Positions 15,792 to 25,300 of a stretch of DNA of 64,000 nucleotides are shown in pieces. Source of the stretch: Arthrobacter sp. EPSL27. Its GTDB lineage: Bacteria; Actinomycetota; Actinomycetes; Actinomycetales; Micrococcaceae. The stretch covers positions 593,774 through 657,773 of the forward strand of contig NZ_LNUT01000005.1 in NCBI RefSeq assembly GCF_001512305.1. Reading direction: 5' to 3'. The notes beneath the pieces were generated by a model that worked only from the letters and a program-made list of their open reading frames with translations, was not told where the DNA came from and did no database searches. Positions within the stretch are counted from its first letter, which is position 1; every line of letters starts with the position of its first letter. The position numbers and the translations under genes were made by a program.

Positions 15792-18704
15792 TCAGGCCAC
15801 GGAAGAATAGGCGACGACGCCGCGCTTGATGAGTTTGATCGCGTCGCCGCACAGGCGCGCGACGCGCGGGTCAAGGGACGGGATCTTTGCCAGCTGGTCC
15901 AGCAGGTCGATGACCTGCTTCACCCAGCGGACAAAGTCGCCGGCGGCCAGGTCCGTGCCGCTGAGGACGTCCTGCAGGTGCCGGCCCTTGGCCCACTTGA
16001 AAATGGGCCAGACCAGGCCCAGTTCGGGTTCACCGGTCAGCGGGAGCTTGTTGGCTTCCTCGATGTCCTCCAGCACGGACCACTCCTGCACCACGATGTC
16101 CACCGCAGACTCGAGGGAGACGCTCGGCATCTTGGGCCGCAGCCCGCGGTCCTCGCGTTTGGCCTGGTAGACCAGGACGCTGGCCAGGGCTGCGACTTCC
16201 GCGGCGTCGAGGTCGCTGAAGGCACCCAGCCGCAAGGACTGGGAAATCAGCAGGTCCTTTTCGCCGTAGATCCGGCGCAGCCGCTGCCCGTCCGGGCTGA
16301 TGGCGGGCACTCCGGCGTCGGAGGTTTCCAGGTAGCCGTAGCTGGAGAGCACGCCGCACACCCGGTCGAAAGTCTTGGCGATGGTGTTGGTGCGGCCCTG
16401 GATCTGGCGGACCAGCCCGTCGGTCTCCTGGCGGAGCTTCCAGTAGCGCTCCGACCAGCGGGCGTGGTCCTCGCGTTCGCTGCAGCCGTGGCACGGGTGC
16501 GCGCGGAGTTCGCGGCGCAGCTGGGCGATCTTCTTCTCCTGGTCCGGCTGTGCCGCGGCCCTGCCGAAGTCATCGTTCCGGCTCGGCGGCGCCGGCGGCC
16601 GGTTTTCCCGGAGGGCGTTGCGGACCGAGGACGCGAGGTCGCGCCGCGACTTGGGCACCTTGGCGTTGAAGGATTTCGGAATCCGGACCCGGGTGATCGG
16701 GGCCAGCGGCCCTTCGACGTCCTGGGTGCCGATCCGGCGCAGCTGGTTGTCCAGCGTCATCACGGCGGGCCGCGGTTCGCGGGAGTGGTGGTCGGAGCTG
16801 AGCACCACGGCCAGGCCGGGCGCCTTGCCGGTGGGAACGTCCACGACGTCGCCGGGCTGCAGCCGGCTCAGGGAATCCTCGGTGACGGTCTTCCGGGCCC
16901 GGGAACTGGTCCTGGACGCGTTCTTTTCCGTGTCGGTGAGCGCCCGCCGGATCCGTGAGTACTCGGTGAAGTCCCCCAGGTGGCAGCTCATGGCCTTGCT
17001 GAAGCCGGCGAGGGACTCCTCGCGGCTGCGCACCTGCTTGGCCAGGCCCACCACGGAGCGGTCCGCTTGGAACTGGGCAAAGGAGGACTCGAGGATCTCC
17101 CGCGCCCGGGCCCGGCCGAACTGCGCCACCAGGTTGATGGACATGTTGTAAGTGGGCCGGAAGCTGGAGTTCAGCGGGTACGTGCGCCGTGACGCCAGGC
17201 CGGCCACCGAGGCCGGATCCGTGCCGGGCTGCCACAGGACCACGGCATGGCCTTCGACGTCGATCCCCCGCCGGCCGGCGCGGCCGGTGAGCTGGGTGTA
17301 CTCCCCCGCGGTGATGTTGACGTGCGCCTCACCGTTGAATTTGTCGAGCTTCTCCAGCACCACGGAGCGGGCCGGCATGTTGACGCCAAGCGCCAGGGTC
17401 TCGGTGGCGAACACGGCCTTCACCAGCCCGTCGACGAAGAGCTTCTCCACAACTTCCTTGAAGGTGGGCAGCATTCCGGCGTGGTGGGCGGCCAGCCCGC
17501 GCAGCAGCCCGTCCCGCCAGCTCCAGAACCCCAGGACGTCCAGGTCGTCCGGCGGGATGTCCTGGGCAGCCTCATCAACACGCCGGGCGATGATGAGCTG
17601 CTCCTGTTCGGTGGTGAGCCACAGGCCCGCGGCCACACACTGGGCGACGGCGGCGTCGCAGCCTGCGCGGGAGAAGATGAAGGTGATGGCCGGGAGCAGG
17701 TCCTGCCGGTCCAGGCTTGCGATGACCTGCGGGCGGCTTGCCTTCCGGACGGGGCTGCGCTGGCCGGACTGCTGGGCATCGTCCCGCTGGCCGTGCTGGT
17801 GGCGCTGCCGGCGCTGGTTGCGGCCGCCGTGGCCGAAGCGGCCGCGGAAGTTCATCTGGCTCTCGGCACGCGCCATCGACAGCAGTTCGGGGTTGACCTC
17901 GAAGCCGGGCCGGCTGCCGGTGTCCGCGCTCGCTACGGTCGCCGAGGCGGCGGTAGCCGCCGCCTCGGCGCTTCCGGCCTCCGGGGCGATCTCGTCGAAG
18001 GTGGTGTCCCCGGCGAAAAGGTCCACGATCTTCCGGCCCACCATGACGTGCTGCCAGAGCGGCACGGGCCGGTGCTCGGACACAATCACGTCGGTCTGCC
18101 CGCGGACCGTATCCAGCCAGGCGCCGAATTCCTCCGCATTGGACACGGTGGCGCTCAGCGAGGCGACCTGGACCTCACTCGGCAGGTGGATGATGACTTC
18201 CTCCCACACGGCGCCGCGGAAACGGTCAGCCAGGTAGTGGACCTCGTCCATCACCACAAAACCAAGGTCCGCCAGGGTGCTGGAGTCGGCGTAGAGCATG
18301 TTGCGGAGCACCTCGGTGGTCATCACCACCACCGGCGCGTCGCCGTTGATGCTGGTGTCGCCGGTCAGGAGGCCCACCCGGTCCGCCCCGTACTTGTCCG
18401 CCAGCTCGGAGTACTTCTGGTTGCTGAGGGCCTTGATCGGGGTGGTGTAGAACGCTTTGAGACCGCGCTGGAGCGCCAGGTAGATGGCGAATTCGCCCAC
18501 AATCGTCTTGCCGGCGCCCGTAGGGGCGGCCACCAGGACACCGCGTCCGGCCTGCAGGGAAAGGCACGCCTCGCGCTGGAAGTCGTCGAGTTCGAACGCC
18601 AGCGTACGGATGAACCCGCCCAGATAGGTTTTGGCTTCAGCGGCCCGCTCGGCACTTGCGCGGTAGCGTTCAGACGGCGAGGCAGGCCCGGATAGTGAAG
18701 ACAT
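15792..18704 (-). CDS. helY: SKI2/MTR4-like DEVH-box RNA helicase HelY
   Basis: The 970-residue ATP-dependent helicase has Walker A AAPTGAGKT near residue 60, DEVH near residue 153, the SAT motif (SLSATVSN), and motif VI QLTGRAGRRGID near residue 470. C-terminal helical domains typical of Ski2-type RNA helicases follow. An Arg/Gln/His-rich insertion near residues 290-315 is low complexity. It probably acts in RNA turnover. helY next to tatC/tatA is the mycobacterial arrangement. TAGGCT ends 6 nt before the ATG, so it may have its own leaderless promoter even though tatC lies only 24 bp upstream. Confidence 0.92.
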   Translation of the reverse strand: MSSLSGPASPSERYRASAERAAEAKTYLGGFIRTLAFELDDFQREACLSLQAGRGVLVAAPTGAGKTIVGEFAIYLALQRGLKAFYTTPIKALSNQKYSELADKYGADRVGLLTGDTSINGDAPVVVMTTEVLRNMLYADSSTLADLGFVVMDEVHYLADRFRGAVWEEVIIHLPSEVQVASLSATVSNAEEFGAWLDTVRGQTDVIVSEHRPVPLWQHVMVGRKIVDLFAGDTTFDEIAPEAGSAEAAATAASATVASADTGSRPGFEVNPELLSMARAESQMNFRGRFGHGGRNQRRQRHQHGQRDDAQQSGQRSPVRKASRPQVIASLDRQDLLPAITFIFSRAGCDAAVAQCVAAGLWLTTEQEQLIIARRVDEAAQDIPPDDLDVLGFWSWRDGLLRGLAAHHAGMLPTFKEVVEKLFVDGLVKAVFATETLALGVNMPARSVVLEKLDKFNGEAHVNITAGEYTQLTGRAGRRGIDVEGHAVVLWQPGTDPASVAGLASRRTYPLNSSFRPTYNMSINLVAQFGRARAREILESSFAQFQADRSVVGLAKQVRSREESLAGFSKAMSCHLGDFTEYSRIRRALTDTEKNASRTSSRARKTVTEDSLSRLQPGDVVDVPTGKAPGLAVVLSSDHHSREPRPAVMTLDNQLRRIGTQDVEGPLAPITRVRIPKSFNAKVPKSRRDLASSVRNALRENRPPAPPSRNDDFGRAAAQPDQEKKIAQLRRELRAHPCHGCSEREDHARWSERYWKLRQETDGLVRQIQGRTNTIAKTFDRVCGVLSSYGYLETSDAGVPAISPDGQRLRRIYGEKDLLISQSLRLGAFSDLDAAEVAALASVLVYQAKREDRGLRPKMPSVSLESAVDIVVQEWSVLEDIEEANKLPLTGEPELGLVWPIFKWAKGRHLQDVLSGTDLAAGDFVRWVKQVIDLLDQLAKIPSLDPRVARLCGDAIKLIKRGVVAYSSVA

Positions 18705-18728
18705 GCTTCCAGCCTAGTGCGCGTCGGG

Positions 18729-19565
18729 CTAGAGATTCTCCAGCTCGGAGCTCGGAGTCGCCTGGTCCGCGGTGGCTTCCGTCTCGGCGGCGCGTTTGAC
18801 GGCGCGGCGTTCCCGGCGGCGGTCATTGAGCAGGCACAGCCCGATGGCGGCGAAGAAGAGGAGCAGCATCGGCCCGGCAAGGTAGAACATGCTCATTGCG
18901 TCCGCTCCCGGCGCGGCCATGGCGGCGAAGAGGCAGACCAGGAAAACAGTGATGCGCCAGCTCTTGACCAGCTGCTTGCCCTTGACGATTCCCGCAAGGT
19001 TCAGCCCGACCAGGATCACCGGCAGCAGGAAGGCGATGCCGAAGGCCAGCAGGAGACGCAGCACAAACGACAGGTAGACCTGCGCGCTGATGAAGTTGGA
19101 TCCGCCGGACGGCGTGAAGTCGGTGAGCACCCGGACGGCGTTCGGCAGCACGAGCCACGCCAGCAGCACACCGCCTACAAACAGCGGCACGGCGGCGGCC
19201 ACAAAGGACAGGGCCAGCCGGCGTTCCTTCTTGTGCAGGCCGGGGACAATAAAGGCCCACAGCTGGTACAGCCATACGGGGCTGGCGATGATCAGGCCCA
19301 GGAAGACGGAGACCTGGATCATCAGGTCGAAGGAGCTTGCGACGCCGTCGAAGTTCAGCGTCGCCTGCCGGCCCTCGTTCCGGTTCAGGTCGCTGATGGG
19401 CTTGATCAGCGCCTCGAGCATGGGCTGGTAGACGAGGAAGCCAACGACGGTGGCCAGGACAACGGCAATCGCGGACTTGAAGAGCCTGTTCCGCAGTTCT
19501 TTCAGGTGGTCGAGGAGCGCCATCCTCCCCTCGGGGTTCGACCGGCGGCCCATGGTTACTGCCAC
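18729..19565 (-). CDS. tatC: Twin-arginine translocase subunit TatC
   Basis: TatC is the membrane receptor that recognises twin-arginine signal peptides of folded proteins. The 278 residues show six membrane helices, the N-terminal MALLDHLKELRNRLFKS motif that contacts signal peptides, and the conserved FTPSGGSNFISAQVYLSF segment in the third region. The C-terminal tail is charged and rich in Glu/Ala. GTG at 19565 lies 6 bp after tatA; an ATG at 19553 is an alternative start. The operon order is tatA-tatC-helY. Confidence 0.94.
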   Translation of the reverse strand: MAVTMGRRSNPEGRMALLDHLKELRNRLFKSAIAVVLATVVGFLVYQPMLEALIKPISDLNRNEGRQATLNFDGVASSFDLMIQVSVFLGLIIASPVWLYQLWAFIVPGLHKKERRLALSFVAAAVPLFVGGVLLAWLVLPNAVRVLTDFTPSGGSNFISAQVYLSFVLRLLLAFGIAFLLPVILVGLNLAGIVKGKQLVKSWRITVFLVCLFAAMAAPGADAMSMFYLAGPMLLLFFAAIGLCLLNDRRRERRAVKRAAETEATADQATPSSELENL

Positions 19566-19571
19566 GTGGTA

Positions 19572-19841
19572 CTAGGCGCGGTTCGGCGGCGGAACGTCGG
19601 TTCCGTCACCGGCGCGGGTTTCCGTGCCGGCGGACTTCGGGTGGTTGACGACGCGGCCTTCGACCGGCTCGGAACCGTCGGCGGCCTCCGGGGTGCCATC
19701 CTTCTTCATCTCCCGGACCTCGGACTTGAAGATGCGCATCGACTGGCCAAGGCTCCGGGCCATGCCGGGCAGCTTCGGTGCAGCAAAAAGCACCAGAGCC
19801 AGAACGATGATGATGATGAGATGCCAGCCTTCAAGCCTCAT
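19572..19841 (-). CDS. tatA: Sec-independent translocase subunit TatA
   Basis: The 89-residue protein has one N-terminal membrane helix (EGWHLIIIIVLALVLFAAPKLPGMA) followed by an amphipathic helix (RSLGQSMRIFKSEVREMKKD) and a disordered acidic tail, the standard TatA/E architecture. TatA oligomers form the export path that TatC recruits. AAGGACC precedes the ATG. It starts the tat operon, 41 bp downstream of the end of the small membrane protein gene. Confidence 0.93.
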   Translation of the reverse strand: MRLEGWHLIIIIVLALVLFAAPKLPGMARSLGQSMRIFKSEVREMKKDGTPEAADGSEPVEGRVVNHPKSAGTETRAGDGTDVPPPNRA

Positions 19842-19882
19842 GGGGGGAGGTCCTTTCGTTGAAATACATCCTACGTCGATGT

Positions 19883-20269
19883 CTATCTGAATTCGATGTC
19901 GCGCAGCCGCTGGGGCTGCCCGCGGTCCGTCTTGCGCTGGATGCGCCGCTGGCGGCGGGCGTCCTGACGGGCGAACTTGGATGCGCGGTAATCATGTCGC
20001 ATCTGCGCGGGTGACGCAAAAATTGCGGATCCGGGCCCGGGCCGGTCCTCCAGGCCGTCCTGGTGGCCGGACCCGGCGGGGTGGTCGCCGTCGCCGGCTT
20101 CGGCCGGCCGGGCTGCGGCGGGGACGGTGGAGAACCGCTCTGCCGCCTCTCCGAGGTCTTTGAGCGTCGCCATGAACTGCCGGTACAACCGGGCTCCGAG
20201 CACAACAAAGAACAGCAGGGACAACGCGACAAGCGCTATCCAGATCACGATCCAGGACCACCAAGGCAT
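19883..20269 (-). CDS. Small single-span membrane protein of unknown function
   Basis: The 128-residue product has one N-terminal membrane helix (WSWIVIWIALVALSLLFFVVLGARLY), a short coiled segment (FMATLKDLGEAAERF), and a long charged, Arg/Gln-rich cytoplasmic tail. I do not recognise a family. TAGACT ends 7 nt before the ATG, pointing to a leaderless mRNA. It lies between pafBC and tatA, so it could be a conserved passenger of the tat operon. Confidence 0.65.
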   Translation of the reverse strand: MPWWSWIVIWIALVALSLLFFVVLGARLYRQFMATLKDLGEAAERFSTVPAAARPAEAGDGDHPAGSGHQDGLEDRPGPGSAIFASPAQMRHDYRASKFARQDARRQRRIQRKTDRGQPQRLRDIEFR

Positions 20270-20295
20270 GCTGAGTAGTCTATCCGCCGCGCCCG

Positions 20296-22296
20296 CTAGT
20301 CCTCGTATTGGGCCAGGGCGGCGGCAAGCCACTGGCGTGATGCCTCCGCCACCCCGCCCGGTTCCAGGATCCGGGCGGTCCCGCCGTGCTGGGCCACGAA
20401 CATAGGCAGCCAGTCGGTGCTGCCGAAACGGATTTCAGCCAGCAGCCCGCCGTCGGGCAGTTCCGCCGTGCGCTCGGCGTAGTATTCGTCGGCGAGGCCG
20501 GCGCCACGGCGGGTGAGCTCCACTACCACGACGGCGTCGTCGTCGTTGGGGGTGAAGAGCTTCACGGGGACGCTGTCGCTGGCTTTCGCCGTTTCCGCGG
20601 CGGGTCGGCCGGTGGGTGCCAGGGCCTCGATCCGGTCCAGCCGGAAGTTCCGCAGGCCCTGCGCGGAGTGGCAGTAGGCCTCCAGGTACCAGGTGTTGTC
20701 CAGGGAATACAGCCGCAGGGGGTCGATGTCGCGTTCGGAGACGGTGTCCCGCAGCGGGGAGAAGTAGCGCAGCCGCAGCTGCGTGCCGCTGCGGATCGCT
20801 TCCCGTGCCGTCTCCAGGGCGGCCAGGTTGCCGGGGCCCACCTCGGGGGCGGACAGGGCGGCGGCTTTGAGCCCCTCCTCCCCCGCCGCTGCCATGAGTT
20901 TGAGCGTGACGGATTCCAGCGCGCCGCCCTCGGCCAGTTCCGGCAGGCCGTTGAGTGTTTCCAGCCCGGTGAGGAGGGCGCAGGCCTCCTCGACGGTGAA
21001 CCGGACGGGCCGTTTAAGGTCGAGGTCCTGGCTGATGGTGACGTGGTCGTCGTCCCACTGGATGTCCAGCAGGTCGTCCGGATAGCCCTCGGGAAGGCCG
21101 GAGCAGATCAGGATGCGGAGGTCGGCCTCCAGCTCCTGCCGGGTGATGCCGAAGTTCGCCGCCACTTCGCTGATGTGGAGGCCCTGGTTGTGTACCAGGA
21201 ACGGCACCAGCTGCAGCATCCGGGCGAGCTGGTCCTCGGAGGTGCGCTTGCGGGGGTGCCGGGGCGCCCCGCCCTGCGGGGATCCCGCCGGGAAGGCGAT
21301 TGCCGGGACGGGCGCGGCGGTAAAGGCCGCGGCTGCCGTGAGGCGGCGCCGCACGGACGTCACCAGTTCGGGCGGGGAGACAACCCGGACCCGGGGCCCG
21401 TAGGAGGCAAGCTCCTCCGCCAGGGTCTCGACGTCCCGGTACGGCACGCTGAGGCGGTCGCGTCCTGCCTGGGGCGGAGCGGCGGCAGGGCCGGGTGCGG
21501 CGGCGTGCGCCCGGGTGCGGAGCCCGTGCAGCGCGCCCGCCGCGACGTCGACGACGGCGGACTGGACCGGCAGTTCCGGCAGGGACGAGAGTTCCTCGCG
21601 GACGTTGAAATCCGACGGCGGGGCGAAGCGTTCCTTCGTCAGGACGGTCACCGCGGAGGTGAAGCGGGAGAGCCGGAAGAAGCGTTTGTCCCCGCGCGCC
21701 CGGTCATGGCCGACGAGGTACCACTGGCCAAAGCGGCTGCCCAGACCCCAGGGTTCCACCAGCCGCTCCTCTTCTTTGCCGGTGCTCCCGGCGAGGTAGC
21801 GGAAACTGACAGGGTGCTGGGCGTGCATGGCGGCGACCAGGTCTTCAAAGGCCTGGCCGGCGGGGCGGATCCGTGGCTGCACCCCGGCCGGGAGTTCGGC
21901 GTCGGCCAGTCCCCCCGAGGCCTGCAGCTTGCGCACGGCGTTGACCGCCGCGGAGCCCAGGGCGGCGTGTTCCCAGAGCTGGGCCGCGAGGATGAGGACG
22001 GTGCACTCTGCCGGCGTGAGGCTCACGTCCGGAAGCCGGTTGGATTCCTTGCCGATCCGGTAGCGGGTGGTGGCCGGATCGTCCGAGCCCCAGCCCTTGT
22101 CCGTGACGGTCTCGACGTCGAAGCCGATGCGCCGCAGCTCGTTCTTGTCCCGCTCGAACATCCGGCCGAACGCGACGTCCGTGCTGGTGGTGTCGTGGTA
22201 GACCTTGTCCCTCAGCTCGCTGCGGCGCAGGCCGTAGGTGGTGTTGAGGAGGGCGATGAGCAGGTTCAGGAGGCGTTCTGTACGTGAGGCTGACAC
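20296..22296 (-). CDS. pafBC: PafBC fusion: DNA-damage transcription activator with two WYL modules
   Basis: PafB and PafC form the heterodimeric WYL-domain activator of the LexA-independent DNA-damage response in actinobacteria. Here both halves are one 666-residue chain. The PafB-like half begins with a winged helix (TERLLNLLIALLNTTYGLRRSEL) and has a WYL domain near residues 140-215 (PVSFRYLAGSTG, WGLGSRFGQWYLVGHD). After a linker the PafC-like half begins near residue 345 (LARMLQLVPFLVHNQGLHISEVA), with its WYL segment near LRYFSPLRDTVSERDIDPLRL. Natural fusion is known from Arthrobacter. TACCCT ends 6 nt before the GTG start. It sits beside the proteasome genes, as in mycobacteria. Confidence 0.9.
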   Translation of the reverse strand: MSASRTERLLNLLIALLNTTYGLRRSELRDKVYHDTTSTDVAFGRMFERDKNELRRIGFDVETVTDKGWGSDDPATTRYRIGKESNRLPDVSLTPAECTVLILAAQLWEHAALGSAAVNAVRKLQASGGLADAELPAGVQPRIRPAGQAFEDLVAAMHAQHPVSFRYLAGSTGKEEERLVEPWGLGSRFGQWYLVGHDRARGDKRFFRLSRFTSAVTVLTKERFAPPSDFNVREELSSLPELPVQSAVVDVAAGALHGLRTRAHAAAPGPAAAPPQAGRDRLSVPYRDVETLAEELASYGPRVRVVSPPELVTSVRRRLTAAAAFTAAPVPAIAFPAGSPQGGAPRHPRKRTSEDQLARMLQLVPFLVHNQGLHISEVAANFGITRQELEADLRILICSGLPEGYPDDLLDIQWDDDHVTISQDLDLKRPVRFTVEEACALLTGLETLNGLPELAEGGALESVTLKLMAAAGEEGLKAAALSAPEVGPGNLAALETAREAIRSGTQLRLRYFSPLRDTVSERDIDPLRLYSLDNTWYLEAYCHSAQGLRNFRLDRIEALAPTGRPAAETAKASDSVPVKLFTPNDDDAVVVVELTRRGAGLADEYYAERTAELPDGGLLAEIRFGSTDWLPMFVAQHGGTARILEPGGVAEASRQWLAAALAQYED

Positions 22297-22332
22297 CCCG
22301 CAAGGGTACTAAAGTCGCTGCCCGAAACAGAC

Positions 22333-22382
22333 AAAAGCGCGGCAACAGCCGGAAGAAACTTTCCGATTGTTACCGCGCTTTT
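22333..22382 (-). terminator. Terminator after the FKBP isomerase gene
   Basis: AAAAGCGCGG pairs with CCGCGCTTTT around an inner AACA/TGTT and GGAA/TTCC stem. The A and T flanks allow termination on both strands. Confidence 0.8.
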
Positions 22383-22451
22383 GGCGGGTGGGTGGGCCCA
22401 CGCCGGCGAGGGCCCCGGCCCGAGCTTGCGAGGGCAGGGAGCCGGTGGGGA

Positions 22452-22847
22452 CTAGCGGACGGCGACGAGGTCCACCACGAAGATCAGTGCCTCGTTGGGG
22501 CCGATGGCTCCGCCGGCGCCGCGCGAGCCGTAAGCCAGCTCGGACGGGATTTCCAGCCGGCGGCGGCCGCCGACCTTCATGCCCAGCAGGCCCTGGTCCC
22601 AGCCCTGGATGACCTGGCCGACGCCGACGCGGAAGTCGAGCGGCGCGCCGCGGCCCCAGGATGCGTCAAACTCTTCGCCGGTGGACCAGGCCACGCCGAC
22701 GTAGTGGGTGGAGACGGTGTCGCCCGGCTTGGCTTCGGCGCCGTCGCCCTCAATCAGGTCGGTGATGACCAGTTCGGTGGGGACGTCGCCTTCCGGGAAA
22801 TCAATCTCCGGCTTCTGGCGGTCGATGTTGCGCTGTCCAAATGACAT
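22452..22847 (-). CDS. FKBP-type peptidyl-prolyl isomerase (cytoplasmic)
   Basis: The 131-residue single-domain FKBP has the conserved GDTVSTHYVGV, GEEFDASWGRGAPLDFRVG, VIQGWDQGLLGMKVG and RRRLEIPSELAYGSRGAG elements that line the active site. It catalyses cis-trans isomerisation of X-Pro bonds. No signal peptide is present, so it is cytoplasmic. AGAAGGAG precedes the ATG by 6 nt. It lies 44 bp downstream of the lipoprotein FKBP, as a tandem pair. Confidence 0.92.
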   Translation of the reverse strand: MSFGQRNIDRQKPEIDFPEGDVPTELVITDLIEGDGAEAKPGDTVSTHYVGVAWSTGEEFDASWGRGAPLDFRVGVGQVIQGWDQGLLGMKVGGRRRLEIPSELAYGSRGAGGAIGPNEALIFVVDLVAVR

Positions 22848-22891
22848 GGTGGCTCCTTCTGGGGTGGCTTGGGGTGGGAAAAGATGCGGGG

Positions 22892-23824
22892 TTACTTGAC
22901 GCCCAGGATGTCGACGACGAAGACGAGGTCGCCCTTGGCGTCGCCCTGGCCCTCTGCGCCGTAGGCAAGGTCCTGCGGGATGACCAGGAGGACCCGTGAG
23001 CCCACGGTCTTGCCAGCCAGGCCCTGGGTCCAGCCCTTGATCACGCCGGTGAGGGGGAAGGTGGCCTTCTCGCCGCGTTCAAAGCTGGAGTCGAAGACCT
23101 TGCCGCCGGCCAGGGCCACACCCACGTAGTTCACGGTGAGGGTGTCGGTCTCCTTGACCACGGGGCCGTTGCCCTTGATGAGGTCCTGGGATACCAGGGC
23201 GGTCGGGGCGGCTGCGCCTTCGACGGAGATCTCCGGGACGCCCTTGTCGTTTTCTTTGACGGTCGGCAGGCCGGCCGGCGGGGTGACGGTCTCGCCCTCA
23301 GGCTTGTCCAGGACCTTGGGTGCGTCCTTGGCGGAGATCACCTTGACGACGAGGAGCTGGGTGGGCTGCGCTTCGGCGCCCTCAGCGGCAGCGGCACCGG
23401 GAACGGCAAGCGCCAGGTGGGAACCGATCTTCGCGCCCACGAAGGCGTTGTAGATGACGGGGCTGTCCTTCTTGAGCTCGTCGGTGAGTTCGAGTTCCTC
23501 GGGGTCGTTCGGGAACGTGTCCTCGAGGGTGGAGCCGTCTTTGCCACTGAGGGCAACGATGGAGATACCGGCGATCTGGTTCGCCTTGACGCGGTCGCCG
23601 TTGCCCTCCGTGACCACCTTGACGGTGGGTTCCTTGACCTCGAGGGGCTGGGTGAATTCGACACCGGGCGCCTTCTTGTCGCCGTTCTCCGTCAGCTTGA
23701 TGGAGTCCAGCTTGGCGGTGTCGCCGGCGGACTGGCTGGTGGGTTCAGGTGCTGCAGGTTCGCCGCCGCCGCAGGCAGTCAGCAGCAGCAGTCCGGGAAG
23801 AAGAATTGCTAGTAGTCGGCGCAC
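22892..23824 (-). CDS. Lipoprotein FKBP-type peptidyl-prolyl isomerase
   Basis: The 310-residue protein starts (GTG) with a lipoprotein signal, RRLLAILLPGLLLLTAC, giving a lipidated Cys18. The C-terminal 100 residues form an FKBP domain (DTLTVNYVGVALAGGKVFDSSFERGEKATF, VIKGWTQGLAGKTVGSRVLLVIP). Between them lies a second, more diverged FKBP-like segment (residues 80-160, with VIYNAFVGAKIGSHLALAVPG), so it may be a two-domain isomerase. It would act on exported proteins at the outer membrane face. It follows pafA after 110 bp. Confidence 0.88.
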   Translation of the reverse strand: MRRLLAILLPGLLLLTACGGGEPAAPEPTSQSAGDTAKLDSIKLTENGDKKAPGVEFTQPLEVKEPTVKVVTEGNGDRVKANQIAGISIVALSGKDGSTLEDTFPNDPEELELTDELKKDSPVIYNAFVGAKIGSHLALAVPGAAAAEGAEAQPTQLLVVKVISAKDAPKVLDKPEGETVTPPAGLPTVKENDKGVPEISVEGAAAPTALVSQDLIKGNGPVVKETDTLTVNYVGVALAGGKVFDSSFERGEKATFPLTGVIKGWTQGLAGKTVGSRVLLVIPQDLAYGAEGQGDAKGDLVFVVDILGVK

Positions 23825-23934
23825 TTAGGAACTTTCGTCGGGGCAGGATGGACGCCTCGCCGGGCAGCTGCCAGCGGCAAAGCAAGCGTGGCCGTTAAAC
23901 GGCACTTCTCCAGAATAACGCGGAAAGCTGGGTG

Positions 23935-25299
23935 TCAGCCCATAGAGTCCAGGAGAGCGTCCACACGTTCGTCGACGCTGCGGAACGGGTCTTTGCACAG
24001 CAGGGTCTGGTGGGCGCGGTCGTTGAGCTTCAGGTGCACCCAGTCCACGGTGTAGTCCCGGCCCAGTTCCTGGGCCCGTCGGACGAAGTCCCCGCGGAGC
24101 TTGGCGCGGGTGGTCTGCGGCGGCGCGTCCACCGCGTCCTTGATGGCGGTGTCGTCCACCACGCGGCGCACGGCGCCGCGGGACTGGAGCAGGTAGTACA
24201 GCCCGCGGGTGCGGGAGATGTCGTGGTAGGTCAGGTCCAGCTGGGCGATGCGCGGCGCGTCCAGTCCGAGGTTATGCCGGGAGCGGTAGTTGTCCATGAG
24301 CTTCTTCTTGATGGCCCAGTCCACCTCGGTGTCGATCTTGCTGGTGTCGCCGCTTTCGATCGCGTCGAGCGTGCGCTCCCAGAGGTCCAGGATCAGCGGG
24401 ACGTGGGCGTTGTGGGCGCCGTTTTCGGCCACGAACGCCGTGACTTTGCCCAAGTATTCGCGCTGGATTTCCAGGGCGGTGAGCTGCCGGCCGTTGGCCA
24501 GCCGGACCAGGGCGCGGCCGCTGAGGTCGTGGGAGATTTCCCGGATGCTGCGGATGGGGTTTTCCATCCGCATGTCGCGCATGATCACCCCGGCCTCGAT
24601 CATGCGCAGGATCAGGTCGACGGTGCCGACCTTGAGCAGCGCGGTGGTCTCGGACATGTTGGAGTCGCCCACGATCACGTGCAGCCGGCGGTAGAACTCG
24701 GCGTCGGCGTGCGGCTCATCCCGGGTGTTGATGATGGGCCGGGACCTGGTGGTGGCGGAGGAGACGCCCTCCCAGATGTGGTCGGCGCGCTGGGAGAACG
24801 CGAAGGTGGCCCCGTGCGGGGTCTTGAGGATCTTGCCGGCGCCCGCGATGAGCTGCCGGGTGACCAGGAACGGGATGAGGATCTCGGCCTGCCGGGAGAA
24901 CTCGCCGCGCCGCGGGATCAGGTAGTTCTCATGGCTGCCGTAGGAGTTCCCGGCGGAGTCGGTGTTGTTCTTGAACAGGTACACGGTGCCGTTGAAACCC
25001 TCAGCAGCGAGCCGTTCCTGCGCCTCGTCGACGAGGTCGTCCAGGATCAGTTCCCCGGCCCGGTCGTGCGCGATGAGCTGGGCCAGGTCGTCGCATTCGG
25101 CGGTGGCGTACTCCGGGTGGGAGCCGACGTCGAGGTACAGCCGGGACCCGTTGGTGAGGAACACGTTGGAGGACCTCCCCCAGCTGACCACTTTGCGGAA
25201 CAGGTAGCGGGCCACCTCCTCGGGGGCCAGCGGACGGGACTCCGGGGAGGAATAGGAAATCCCGAACTCGGTTTCGATGCCGAAAATGCGCTTGTCCAT
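23935..25299 (-). CDS. pafA: Pup-protein ligase PafA
   Basis: PafA joins the C-terminal glutamate of Pup to substrate lysines using ATP, marking them for the proteasome. The 454 residues have the glutamine-synthetase-like fold: [10 protein letters not shown] at the N-terminus with the metal-binding Glu, [12 protein letters not shown], the [18 protein letters not shown] loop and [11 protein letters not shown] further on. The C-terminal domain ([18 protein letters not shown]) contacts Pup. The start is 1 bp after the prcA stop, with GGAGAAC just upstream, so the two are translationally coupled. Confidence 0.96.
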   Translation of the reverse strand: MDKRIFGIETEFGISYSSPESRPLAPEEVARYLFRKVVSWGRSSNVFLTNGSRLYLDVGSHPEYATAECDDLAQLIAHDRAGELILDDLVDEAQERLAAEGFNGTVYLFKNNTDSAGNSYGSHENYLIPRRGEFSRQAEILIPFLVTRQLIAGAGKILKTPHGATFAFSQRADHIWEGVSSATTRSRPIINTRDEPHADAEFYRRLHVIVGDSNMSETTALLKVGTVDLILRMIEAGVIMRDMRMENPIRSIREISHDLSGRALVRLANGRQLTALEIQREYLGKVTAFVAENGAHNAHVPLILDLWERTLDAIESGDTSKIDTEVDWAIKKKLMDNYRSRHNLGLDAPRIAQLDLTYHDISRTRGLYYLLQSRGAVRRVVDDTAIKDAVDAPPQTTRAKLRGDFVRRAQELGRDYTVDWVHLKLNDRAHQTLLCKDPFRSVDERVDALLDSMG

Positions 25300-25300
25300 C

